From assembly GCA_012270595.1 (NCBI GenBank), contig JAAXIA010000213.1, positions 1-8,174 of the forward strand: 8,174 bases of DNA, written 5' to 3'. The stretch's first letter is position 1. Each line of letters begins with the position of its first letter. A program made the position numbers and the translations under genes. Positions 1 through 5,874 of the stretch are shown here, in pieces. Source of the stretch: Rhodanobacteraceae bacterium. GTDB taxonomy: Bacteria; Pseudomonadota; Gammaproteobacteria; Xanthomonadales; Rhodanobacteraceae. The notes under the pieces were generated by a model. That model did no database searches and was not told where the DNA came from. It saw nothing but the letters and a program-made list of their open reading frames with translations.

Positions 1-42
1 GGGAACGGTCCGCCATCGCGTCCTCAACCAGAGACCGCCGGC

Positions 43-63
43 GAGACTCCCCCGGCGAGTCTC
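43..63. repeat. Inverted repeat (hairpin), 7-bp perfect stem
   Basis: GAGACTC (43-49) and GAGTCTC (57-63) are perfect reverse complements around a 7-base loop, CCCCGGC. No T-run follows on either strand, so it does not look like a classical intrinsic terminator. It lies about 64 bases beyond the tRNA-Gly 3' end and could affect processing or termination of that transcript, which is inference. Confidence 0.6.
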
Positions 64-70
64 ACCCTTG

Positions 71-90
71 GCCGGTTTTCCGGCGCCGGA
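71..90. repeat. Overlapping inverted repeats: GCCGG/CCGGC hairpin and 12-bp palindrome
   Basis: GCCGG (71-75), TTTT, CCGGC (80-84) forms a 5-bp stem with a 4-base loop. It overlaps the perfect 12-bp palindrome TCCGGCGCCGGA (79-90), so the two foldings exclude each other. In this G+C-rich setting part of the symmetry could be chance. Confidence 0.45.
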
Positions 91-126
91 GGCCGGGCCG
101 CAAGCGCGGCAAGAGCGGGCACGCTA

Positions 127-200
127 TGGAGCGGGTGAAGGGAATCGAACCCTCGTCGGTTGCTTGGGAAGCAACAGCTCTACCATTGAGCTACACCCGC
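127..200 (-). tRNA. tRNA-Gly (anticodon CCC)
   Basis: Read on the minus strand, the 74 bases fold as a complete cloverleaf. The acceptor stem GCGGGTG pairs with CACCCGC. The D arm is GCTC/GAGC, and the anticodon stem GTTGC/GCAAC encloses the loop TTCCCAA. The T arm GAGGG/CCCTT (one G-T pair) encloses TTCGATT. The discriminator is T and the 3' CCA is encoded (127-130). The loop puts CCC at 34-36 (window 166-168), which reads GGG glycine codons. The gene lies downstream of maiA on the same strand but is separated by more than 300 bases, so it probably has its own promoter. Its 3' end coincides with a sharp change in base composition. Confidence 0.95.
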
Positions 201-512
201 AATACTTAGGCTATCATAACCCGTTATGGCGGCCAGGTGGTCACTTGCATACCAGAAAAAATTGTTTCACTTCCTGGCATGATGCTGTTGTTCAAGAAAA
301 TACTGTTATCAAGATGCGACATCCTGTTGACAGACAGGCTCTACATTCGTTGCCTTATCAAGGGTGGCGTATCACTCAGGCAGGTCCAGAACTATACGCC
401 AGCACCAGATTAAAGCGGGTTACCCACAGCACTAAAAGGGCAATAACACACGATCCCATTATTCTTATCTTCCAGGTTAAAAATAAGGATTTTAAGTGTG
501 AATGATAGATCA
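201..512. other. Intergenic region between maiA and tRNA-Gly, no gene recognised
   Basis: This 312-base stretch is A+T-richer than the flanks. All minus-strand frames continuing from maiA close within about 35 codons. The longest minus-strand ATG frame (322-224, 32 codons) has no proper ribosome binding site and no recognisable motif. The only long frame is on the plus strand and runs through the tRNA gene, so it is a chance ORF. Fumarylacetoacetase, which often accompanies these genes, is not detectable here even as a remnant. The right-hand side must hold the 3' end of the maiA transcript, but I see no convincing terminator; the weak CTTAT/ATAAG pairing near 467-490 has no T-run after it. 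Confidence 0.6.
213..218 (-). promoter_or_regulatory. Possible -10 element for the tRNA-Gly gene
   Basis: On the minus strand TATGAT (five of six matches to TATAAT) ends 12 bases before the mature 5' end of the tRNA, a sensible place for a -10 box with a short 5' leader. No good -35 box lies at 16-18 bases; GTGACC is about 20 bases upstream. The call rests on one hexamer and position. Confidence 0.35.
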
Positions 513-1139
513 CTAAGGTGCCGGTGCGGTTTTGGTAAATACATCCATCTGCGCACAATGACTGCTTAGCTCAACAATGCCAATGAGATCATGAAAATCG
601 ACGGCCCACCTTGTTGCATTATAGAGCTGCGGAACAAGACATATCTCAGGTAGGCCAGGTCGCTCACCATTGGTAAACGGTTCTGGTTTGAAATTTCCAA
701 GCGCAGCCTCAAATGCAAGCAAACCTCTGCGAATAAAATGCTGCATCCATGCCTTGCGTCCTCTTTCGTCCATGCCGTAATGCCCGGATACATAAGATAG
801 CACTGAAGGATTACACACCGGGTGGGTATCGCAAGCAATCATTTGCGCAAGAGCACGCATTCTGGCACGGGTGACCGGATCAGTAGAGAGCAGACCCAGC
901 GAACGGGTTTCATTCAGATACTCAATGATGGCCAGAGATTGACTCAACTGGATATGATCGATTTCAAGAACCGGGACAAAGCCCTGGGCATTCACGGCAA
1001 GATACTGATCACTATGCTGTTGGCCGGCGAGCAAATCGACCTTGCGTTTTTCATATACAATATCGGCAAGATACAAAGCGATGCGTACCCGGTAAGAAGC
1101 CGTAGAACGCCAGTAATCATAAAGAACCGTTTGACTCAT
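513..1139 (-). CDS. maiA: Maleylacetoacetate isomerase (zeta-class glutathione S-transferase)
   Basis: Catalyses the glutathione-dependent cis-trans isomerisation of maleylacetoacetate to fumarylacetoacetate in tyrosine/homogentisate breakdown, in the cytosol. The 208-residue product has the usual family length (about 210-215). The N-terminal thioredoxin-like domain (about 1-82) carries the zeta-class active-site motif RSTASYRVRIAL (11-22), the cis-proline in FVPVL (54-58) and the glutathione-binding QSLAIIEYL (67-75). The helical C-terminal domain has DTHPVCN (104-110) and ICLVPQLYNATRW (166-178). The ATG follows AACAGGT and a run of eight A; hmgA ends 53 bases upstream, so the gene is probably co-transcribed with hpd and hmgA. 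Oddly, the segment before ICLVPQ reads NGERPGLPE, whereas relatives have a GD-P-TLAD-type sequence, so the usual helix N-cap residues are altered. Family assignment is firm; full activity is inferred. Confidence 0.92.
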   Translation of the reverse strand: MSQTVLYDYWRSTASYRVRIALYLADIVYEKRKVDLLAGQQHSDQYLAVNAQGFVPVLEIDHIQLSQSLAIIEYLNETRSLGLLSTDPVTRARMRALAQMIACDTHPVCNPSVLSYVSGHYGMDERGRKAWMQHFIRRGLLAFEAALGNFKPEPFTNGERPGLPEICLVPQLYNATRWAVDFHDLIGIVELSSHCAQMDVFTKTAPAP

Positions 1140-1192
1140 CGTTTTTTTTACCTGTTAAAAACCCTTGAGACACGGACATCTCTCATCCACTT

Positions 1193-2566
1193 TCATGGTT
1201 CATCCTTACCACCTGGCGTCCCGTCGAATTTTTTTTCAAGCCCTGACCAGCAGCGCATATAATCATCCTGTAAGCCTGCTTCTTTTGCCGCAAATTCAGT
1301 CAAATGTTGCGCAAAGCACGTTTCGAACATAAAACTCATGGTGTAGTCAAGCTTTTGTGGGGTCTGTTTGCCACGGGAGGCTTGCTCAAAGGCATCACGA
1401 TCGGGGCCATGTGGCAGCAGCATGTTGTGAAGGCTTATGCCACCGGGAGCAAACCCCTGTGGCTTGGCGTCATATTGGCCGTAAATATTTCCCATCAATT
1501 CAGACATTACATTACGGTGATACCAGGGTGGACGAAAGGTGTTTTCCGCTACCAGCCAACGCTCACGAAACAGCACAAAATCAATATTTGCACTACCCGG
1601 CACCGCAGAGGGTGCTGTGAGCACGGTAAAAATAGACGGATCAGGGTGATCAAACAACAGTGCACCCAGCGGACAATAGCTTTTCAGGTCGTACTTCATC
1701 GGGACATGATTACCATGCCATGCCACCACATCGAGCGGGCTGTGCGCAATTTCACATTGATAAAACTGTCCGCACCATTTGATGGTTAGCTGGGAGGGTG
1801 TTTCGCGATCTTCAAATGCTGCGACCGGAACCTTGAAATCACGGGAGTTCGCCATGCAATTAGCACCGATGGGGCCGCGTGCAGGAAGCTCAAATAGCTG
1901 TCCATAATTTTCACAGACAAAACCGCGACAGGGCCCTTCCAGTACAGCCACCCGATACACAATACCGCGCGGTAAAATGGCAATTTCTCCAGGTGCAATA
2001 TCCACCATGCCAAGTTCAGTAAAAAATCGCAGTATGCCTTCCTGTGGTACCACCAGACATTCGCTATCTGCAGAAGAAAAATAGCTATCCTGCATGCTTT
2101 CTGTTACAAGATAAACATGGCTAGCCATACCGGTATGGGTATTGACATCACCGGTGGTCGTCATGCTGCGCATTCCAGTCAACCAGTTCAGTGGAACGCG
2201 CTGATATGGCAGCGGGTCCCATCGGTACTGGCCAAGTGATACCAGCTTATCGCATATATGCGGAGCACTCTTCCAAAAAGGTAATTCAATTAATCGGTAA
2301 CGCCCACTGTGTTGCACTGATGGACGGATGCGATAGCACCAGGTACGCCGGTTTTTTGCTGCCGGCGCGGTAAAAGCTGTTCCTGATAATTGTTCCGCAT
2401 AGAGTCCATAGGCACAGCTTTGCGGAGAATTCATGCCTTGTGGCAAAGCACCAGGCAAGGCTTCCGCCTCAAAATGGTTGCCAAAGCCCGACATATATCG
2501 TTTGTCATCGTCTGGTTTTTGTATACCCATGGCTGTGATGCTACCAAAAACAGTTTCAGGAGTCAT
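1193..2566 (-). CDS. hmgA: Homogentisate 1,2-dioxygenase
   Basis: Opens the aromatic ring of homogentisate with O2 to give maleylacetoacetate, using a non-haem Fe(II) centre, in the cytosol. The 457-residue product is near the family's usual length (about 430-445). The N-terminal hallmark [17 protein letters not shown] (26-42) is present. The metal ligands are visible by comparison with the human enzyme: His350 and Glu356 in [12 protein letters not shown], and His386 in PHGPD. The H-to-E and H-to-H spacings of 6 and 36 equal those of human H335, E341 and H371. His307 in FDHPDPSIF matches the catalytic His292. Only 12 bases separate it from the hpd stop codon, so the two are clearly one operon. 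The ATG at 2566 lacks a good Shine-Dalgarno sequence; Met13 (2530) would give an N-terminus of more typical length and also lacks one, so the start is uncertain. Confidence 0.96.
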   Translation of the reverse strand: MTPETVFGSITAMGIQKPDDDKRYMSGFGNHFEAEALPGALPQGMNSPQSCAYGLYAEQLSGTAFTAPAAKNRRTWCYRIRPSVQHSGRYRLIELPFWKSAPHICDKLVSLGQYRWDPLPYQRVPLNWLTGMRSMTTTGDVNTHTGMASHVYLVTESMQDSYFSSADSECLVVPQEGILRFFTELGMVDIAPGEIAILPRGIVYRVAVLEGPCRGFVCENYGQLFELPARGPIGANCMANSRDFKVPVAAFEDRETPSQLTIKWCGQFYQCEIAHSPLDVVAWHGNHVPMKYDLKSYCPLGALLFDHPDPSIFTVLTAPSAVPGSANIDFVLFRERWLVAENTFRPPWYHRNVMSELMGNIYGQYDAKPQGFAPGGISLHNMLLPHGPDRDAFEQASRGKQTPQKLDYTMSFMFETCFAQHLTEFAAKEAGLQDDYMRCWSGLEKKFDGTPGGKDEP

Positions 2567-2578
2567 GGTATATCCATG

Positions 2579-3703
2579 TCACGATGTGGCCACTTTAGCA
2601 TGTTGAAGCAAACTGGCCGTATATTCACCGCTTAACATTTCTTCAGCTTCGATAGATTCAAACAGCGCCTTGAAATTACCCTCGCCAAATCCATCATTTC
2701 CCTTGCGCTGAATAAATTCAAAGAAAATAGGTCCGACCAGGGTTTTTGAAAAAATCTGTAAAAGAATATTGCTTGCACCATTGGCAAGTATCCCCTCACC
2801 GTCAATCAAAATACCATGTTTTTTCATGCGCTCGACTGGTTCCTGGTGAAACTTTACACGATCAAACGACATGGCATAATAAGTTTCTGGTGGTTTTTGC
2901 ATAAAAAGCACACCTCGATCTGCAATCGCATCGACCGAGTCATAAATATTATTGCTGCCCACGGCAATATGCTGAATACCTTCGCCCCTGTATTTTTTTA
3001 GATAATTGATAATCTGACCCGTTTCACCCCGATCTTCATTGAGCGGTATGCGAATACGTCCACAAGGCGAAGTCAATGCCCTGGAATAAAGACCTGTATA
3101 TTTTCCCTGAATATCGAAAAACTGTATTTCCCGAAAATTGAACAAGCTGGAATAAAACTGGAACCAGTGATCCATGTTGCCCCTGAACACATTATGTGTC
3201 AGGTGATCGAGGTAAAAAAAACCTTCACCCTTCGGATAGGCCTTGGCAATCCAGTCAAATTCATCATTATAGACACTATGATCGGCATATTGGTCAAGGA
3301 AATAGATCAGTGAACCGCCAATGCCTGCAATGGCCGGAACATCCATCACCTTGTCTTTCCCTTCATAGGGTGTGGCACCTTTTTTCACAGCATGCTGAAA
3401 GGCATGGTTTGCATCCACCACCCGCCAACCCATTGACGGAGCACTGGGACCATGTTTATGAGCAAAGTTTTCAGCATGCGTGCCAGGTTCAGCATTAATG
3501 AGGTAGGAAATATCCCCCTGTTGCCATAACTCGATGGCCTTGCTCCTGTGATTAGCGACATGCCTATAGCCCATGTGGCTGAAGGTGTCACGTAAATGCT
3601 GCGGATCGGAATGGGAAAATTCGACAAACTCAAAGCCATCCGTGCCAGCAGGATTTTCCGCCGAGATGGTGGCACGAGGTGCATTATGCGGAAAAGGTCC
3701 CAT
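2579..3703 (-). CDS. hpd: 4-Hydroxyphenylpyruvate dioxygenase
   Basis: Converts 4-hydroxyphenylpyruvate, the transamination product of tyrosine, to homogentisate with release of CO2; it is a cytosolic Fe(II) enzyme of the vicinal oxygen chelate fold. The 374-residue product has two repeated domains. The iron ligands are visible in the second: His167 (YLDHLTHNV), His245 (GIQHIAV) and Glu329 (GPIFFEFIQRKG), with spacings close to the Pseudomonas enzyme (161, 240, 322). The C-terminal helix GFGEGNFKALFESIEAE is also typical, followed by a tail about a dozen residues longer than in Pseudomonas. The frame is open for 14 more codons to an ATG at 3745, but GGAGAGGAG five bases before 3703 fixes this start, and homologues begin at the same MGPFPHNAP-like sequence. 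It is the first gene of the hpd-hmgA-maiA operon. In Legionella the homologue (legiolysin) produces a melanin-like pigment from homogentisate; whether that happens here is unknown. Confidence 0.96.
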   Translation of the reverse strand: MGPFPHNAPRATISAENPAGTDGFEFVEFSHSDPQHLRDTFSHMGYRHVANHRSKAIELWQQGDISYLINAEPGTHAENFAHKHGPSAPSMGWRVVDANHAFQHAVKKGATPYEGKDKVMDVPAIAGIGGSLIYFLDQYADHSVYNDEFDWIAKAYPKGEGFFYLDHLTHNVFRGNMDHWFQFYSSLFNFREIQFFDIQGKYTGLYSRALTSPCGRIRIPLNEDRGETGQIINYLKKYRGEGIQHIAVGSNNIYDSVDAIADRGVLFMQKPPETYYAMSFDRVKFHQEPVERMKKHGILIDGEGILANGASNILLQIFSKTLVGPIFFEFIQRKGNDGFGEGNFKALFESIEAEEMLSGEYTASLLQHAKVATS

Positions 3704-3708
3704 ACTCG

Positions 3709-3717
3709 CTCCTCTCC
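3709..3717 (-). promoter_or_regulatory. Strong ribosome binding site of hpd
   Basis: On the minus strand GGAGAGGAG lies 5 bases before the ATG at 3703. It decides the start in favour of this codon over the in-frame ATG at 3745 upstream. It is by far the best Shine-Dalgarno sequence in the operon, which suggests hpd is the most strongly translated member. Confidence 0.8.
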
Positions 3718-3733
3718 AGGATAGATGAAGAGA

Positions 3734-3762
3734 AGCATAATCCATCCGCTCGTAGCAAGAAA
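3734..3762 (-). promoter_or_regulatory. Possible sigma-70 promoter for the hpd-hmgA-maiA operon
   Basis: Minus strand: TATGCT (3739-3734, four of six matches to the -10 consensus) lies 17 bases after TTTCTT (3762-3757), a poor -35 box. Transcription would begin about 25 bases before the hpd ATG. The weak -35 would suit a promoter needing an activator, but no operator is recognisable. The gap of 134 bases after dnaQ is the only reasonable place for an operon promoter. Confidence 0.25.
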
Positions 3763-3782
3763 GCCTATCACGCAGACGGTTA

Positions 3783-3799
3783 AGGCCTTCTTATGGCCT
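3783..3799 (-). terminator. Weak inverted repeat downstream of dnaQ, possible terminator
   Basis: AGGCC and GGCCT form a 5-bp stem with a 7-base loop, about 40 bases after the dnaQ stop codon and before the putative hpd promoter. The following minus-strand bases are TAACC rather than a T-run, so if it stops transcription it does so poorly or with help from Rho. Confidence 0.25.
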
Positions 3800-3837
3800 C
3801 AAGAGCTTCGGCTTCACCCATGCCGCTCAAGTTCTGC

Positions 3838-4539
3838 TTAACGCCACAAACGCGCGCCCGCATCGGTGCTCTTTTCCAGCATGTCCAGAAAGCGTTCGTG
3901 TACTGCAATTTCCTCCGCATTGGCGAAGAACACGCGCGGACGATGCCCTGGTGGCGTCGATGATAACTGCGTGATAACCGCCGTATTTTCGGAAGCGGCA
4001 AAACCAAGCTCCAGTACCACCTGCCCCGAGGTCATGGCCAGGTACACCTCGCTCAGCAACTGGGCGTCAATCAGACCGCCATGTGTCTTGCGCGCACTAT
4101 TGTCTATACTTAAACGGGCGCACAGGGCATCCAGGCTATTGCGTTTGCCCGGGTAACGTTCACGCGCCAGCGCAAGTGTATCGATGACGACACAACGATC
4201 AGCAATACACCCGTAGTGTCTGCCAGCACGCGCCAGTTCTGCGTCGAGAAAAGCGGTATCAAAACTGGCGTTATGGATAATCAGCTCGGCACCATCAATG
4301 TAGTCAAGAAATTCTTGAGCGACTTCCTTAAAACGTGATTTATCGAGCAAAAACGCGTCAGCGATTCCGGTAACCTGCCGTGCTCCCTCGTCGATAAGGC
4401 AATCCGGGTTGAGATAAGTATGGTAATGGTTGCCACTAAGGCGCCGGTCGATGATTTCCACACAGGCGATCTCGATCACCCGATGCCCTTGACGCACGTC
4501 CAGACCAGTGGTTTCGGTATCCAGGGCAAGCTGTCTCAC
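3838..4539 (-). CDS. dnaQ: DNA polymerase III epsilon subunit (3'-5' proofreading exonuclease)
   Basis: Removes misincorporated bases during chromosome replication as part of the polymerase III core with the alpha and theta subunits. The 233-residue protein has the complete DEDDh active site: Asp7 and Glu9 in LDTETTG (Exo I), Asp94 in HNASFDTAF (Exo II), His153 and Asp158 in HGGLIDA (Exo III). These match E. coli D12, E14, D103, H162 and D167. After the nuclease domain comes QVVLEL (173-178), which fits a beta-clamp-binding motif of the QLxLxL type at the expected place. A linker and the conserved alpha-binding tail follow ([19 protein letters not shown], 203-221). The start is GTG and overlaps the rnhA stop in GTGA (4536-4539), so translation is probably coupled to rnhA. 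In E. coli the two genes are neighbours but divergent; here they are in tandem. Confidence 0.95.
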   Translation of the reverse strand: MRQLALDTETTGLDVRQGHRVIEIACVEIIDRRLSGNHYHTYLNPDCLIDEGARQVTGIADAFLLDKSRFKEVAQEFLDYIDGAELIIHNASFDTAFLDAELARAGRHYGCIADRCVVIDTLALARERYPGKRNSLDALCARLSIDNSARKTHGGLIDAQLLSEVYLAMTSGQVVLELGFAASENTAVITQLSSTPPGHRPRVFFANAEEIAVHERFLDMLEKSTDAGARLWR

Positions 4540-5012
4540 GCCTCATTCCGCCCATGCTTAAGATAGTGTTTGGCTTGCTCACGCGCCGCTTGGTCCACCC
4601 GCTCGTTTTCAGCATGACCGTTGTGCCCGCGCACCCAGCACCAACGCACCTGGTGTCTTTTTGTCGCGGCAAGCAGCCGCTGCCACAAATCCTGGTTCTT
4701 CACTGGCTTACGGTTTGCGGTACGCCAGCCATTGGCGTGCCAGTTTGGCACCCATTGCTCGATGCCCTGCATGACATAGCGGGAATCGGTAGTCAGATTC
4801 ACCTGACAGGACCGCTTCAGTGTTTCCAGTGCGTGAATGGCCGCGAGCAATTCCATGCGGTTGTTTGTGGTATCAGCTTCGCCACCGGAAAGCATGCGTT
4901 CTTTTCCGTGTGAGCGCAGCAAGGCTGCCCATCCTCCAGGTCCGGGATTTCCAAGGCAGGCACCATCGGTAAACGCTTCCACTTCATTCACGCATGTTAC
5001 CCCGCTGCTCAT
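4536..5012 (-). CDS. rnhA: Ribonuclease HI
   Basis: Cleaves the RNA strand of RNA-DNA hybrids, removing R-loops and RNA primers, in the cytosol. The 158-residue product has the family length (155 in E. coli) and all active-site residues: Asp16 in [15 protein letters not shown], Glu54 in NNRMEL, Asp76 in TTDSRYV, His130 in VRGHNGH and Asp140 in ERVDQAA. The basic, tryptophan-rich substrate-binding segment (about 85-110) is present. The ATG at 5012 directly follows the tandem stops TGATGA that end the decayed methyltransferase frame, but has little Shine-Dalgarno sequence. GTG at 4991 (residue 8), preceded by GGGG at an 8-base spacing, would give an N-terminus closer to the usual length, so the start could be either. 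Its 3' end overlaps dnaQ by 4 bases. Confidence 0.95.
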   Translation of the reverse strand: MSSGVTCVNEVEAFTDGACLGNPGPGGWAALLRSHGKERMLSGGEADTTNNRMELLAAIHALETLKRSCQVNLTTDSRYVMQGIEQWVPNWHANGWRTANRKPVKNQDLWQRLLAATKRHQVRWCWVRGHNGHAENERVDQAAREQAKHYLKHGRNEA

Positions 5013-5015
5013 TCA

Positions 5016-5660
5016 TCAACCAAAAACCATCATGCTGACTGTGCGCGCGTCTGGATCCAGTTGCCAGACGGGTTCGAATCGGTGATGAAGCCACTCGTTG
5101 GGACAGGAAAATAGACTGGTCCGTGCTACGTTTTTTATGTACAAGCTATGTGCAAGCAATATGTAACCTCCACCCAGAATCCTGAATCCGGCGCACTGAC
5201 TGCCAGAGGAGTGGCCCGACCAGATACGCTCCACACGCGCATAGCGGTCTATCTCCAGCCCGGCCTTGCGCAAGTGAAATGGGCCTCTGCCCAGGCGTAT
5301 GGTGCGGTCACCACGTGTATGCTAATACCACCACGGTGACCAGACACCGAAGAGATGCAGGCCAGTGGCGACCAATATACCGCCTGGCACCAGAAAACGC
5401 ATCATTTCATTAATGAGTTTGATGCGCAGGCACGAGTGTGTACATCACCGTGAAATTACCATTGCATTATAAGATAGATACAAGCATATCCAGCGGTTCA
5501 GCAAAGGAAGTATCGGAGGATCTTTATCCGGCACTATGGATACCCATAGACCAGAACCTCCCGGACAGTGCAACAGCCGTGGCCTTAACATGGCCATTTC
5601 TTCGGCAAGCAAACCATACATGGGCGTACTGACGTAGAGTGCGTCGTCTGGTATCGACAT
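5016..5660 (-). pseudogene. Decayed YafS-like SAM-dependent methyltransferase gene
   Basis: A single minus-strand frame runs from ATG 5660 to a stop at 5016-5018 but is broken by TGA at 5445-5447 and TAG at 5322-5324. The pieces line up in order with the methyltransferase usually found between gloB and rnhA. An N-terminal part is STPMYGLLAEEMAMLRPRLL. The middle piece RFLVPGGILVATGLHLFGVW resembles the family's VLVPxGxLxxxGxNPxSLW. The C-terminal part contains LRKAGLEIDRYARVERI and then GGGYILLAHSLY, like the family's GGxYLLxARK. The canonical SAM-binding middle seems shortened by some 20 residues, and 5454-5413 reads more family-like (FTVMYTLVPAHQTH) in another frame, so an indel pair is possible. 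TGA and TAG end intact genes here (hpd and maiA), so recoding is unlikely. The homology is from memory of the family, not a search. Confidence 0.72.
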
Positions 5661-5710
5661 AAGCCGATCATCAGCGCACGTCCTTGCTCAGGCAAAGACG
5701 AACCTTAACC

Positions 5711-5737
5711 ATTTTAAAGGGTGTTCGAGACAGGCAA
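5711..5737 (-). promoter_or_regulatory. Possible promoter for the methyltransferase remnant-rnhA-dnaQ unit
   Basis: Minus strand: TTGCCT (5737-5732) and TAAAAT (5716-5711, five of six -10 matches) are separated by 15 bases, slightly short of optimal. It lies in the 214-base divergent region between the methyltransferase remnant and gloB. If real, it would drive a transcript through the pseudogene into rnhA and dnaQ. I saw no convincing plus-strand promoter for gloB; TTGACT at 5794-5799 has no -10 box at the right spacing. Confidence 0.25.
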
Positions 5738-5862
5738 ATGGACCCATTCAAGCGCAGAGACACCCATTTAAATTCACGCCATAGCGTACATGTTGACTGC
5801 ATCAAAAATCTAATGCCATCAGTGCAACAAGGCAGCATGAGACTTTTTCAACACTGTTTTCC

Positions 5863-5868
5863 AGGGGG
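5863..5868 (+). promoter_or_regulatory. Ribosome binding site that fixes the TTG start of gloB
   Basis: AGGGGG is followed by six bases and then TTG (5875-5877). It supports the non-ATG start, because no in-frame ATG or GTG lies at the conserved N-terminus. Confidence 0.75.
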
Positions 5869-5874
5869 CTTCAC

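Larger units (their letters stand above)
1..126. other. G+C-rich segment downstream of the tRNA-Gly gene, no identifiable gene
   Basis: By hand count about three quarters of these bases are G or C, against under half in the stretch just across the tRNA. Both strands have open frames, but open frames are expected by chance at this composition and none resembles a protein I know. One weak sign of a gene is a minus-strand ATG at 14-16 preceded by GAGGA at a 4-base spacing; it would run off the left edge after five codons (M-A-D-R-S), so it cannot be judged. The segment holds a 7-bp stem hairpin and a 12-bp palindrome, listed separately. It may be a structured intergenic spacer, the edge of an inserted element, or a join between unrelated sequences. 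Confidence 0.5.

Noticed and set aside
224..322. Minus-strand small ORF of 32 codons in the maiA-tRNA gap
   Set aside because: The only nearby AGG touches the ATG, so there is no usable ribosome binding site, and nothing in the product is recognisable; such frames are expected by chance.
68..505. Plus-strand frame of 145 codons running through the tRNA gene
   Set aside because: It crosses the whole tRNA-Gly gene antisense and lies partly in very G+C-rich DNA; the start is a non-ATG codon and the product has no recognisable motif.
3704..3745. Longer start of hpd at the ATG at 3745, adding 14 residues
   Set aside because: The strong GGAGAGGAG lies within this extension, five bases before the ATG at 3703, and the family N-terminus begins at 3703.
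3780..4007. Minus-strand frame overlapping the 3' end of dnaQ
   Set aside because: It sits in another frame over well-conserved dnaQ sequence, and the dnaQ reading explains the region.
5322..5447. Stop codon readthrough or recoding (selenocysteine, pyrrolysine or altered code) in the methyltransferase frame
   Set aside because: Two different stops, TGA and TAG, occur in one gene, both are used as normal stops by intact neighbours, and the surrounding sequence is itself degraded; a pseudogene is simpler.
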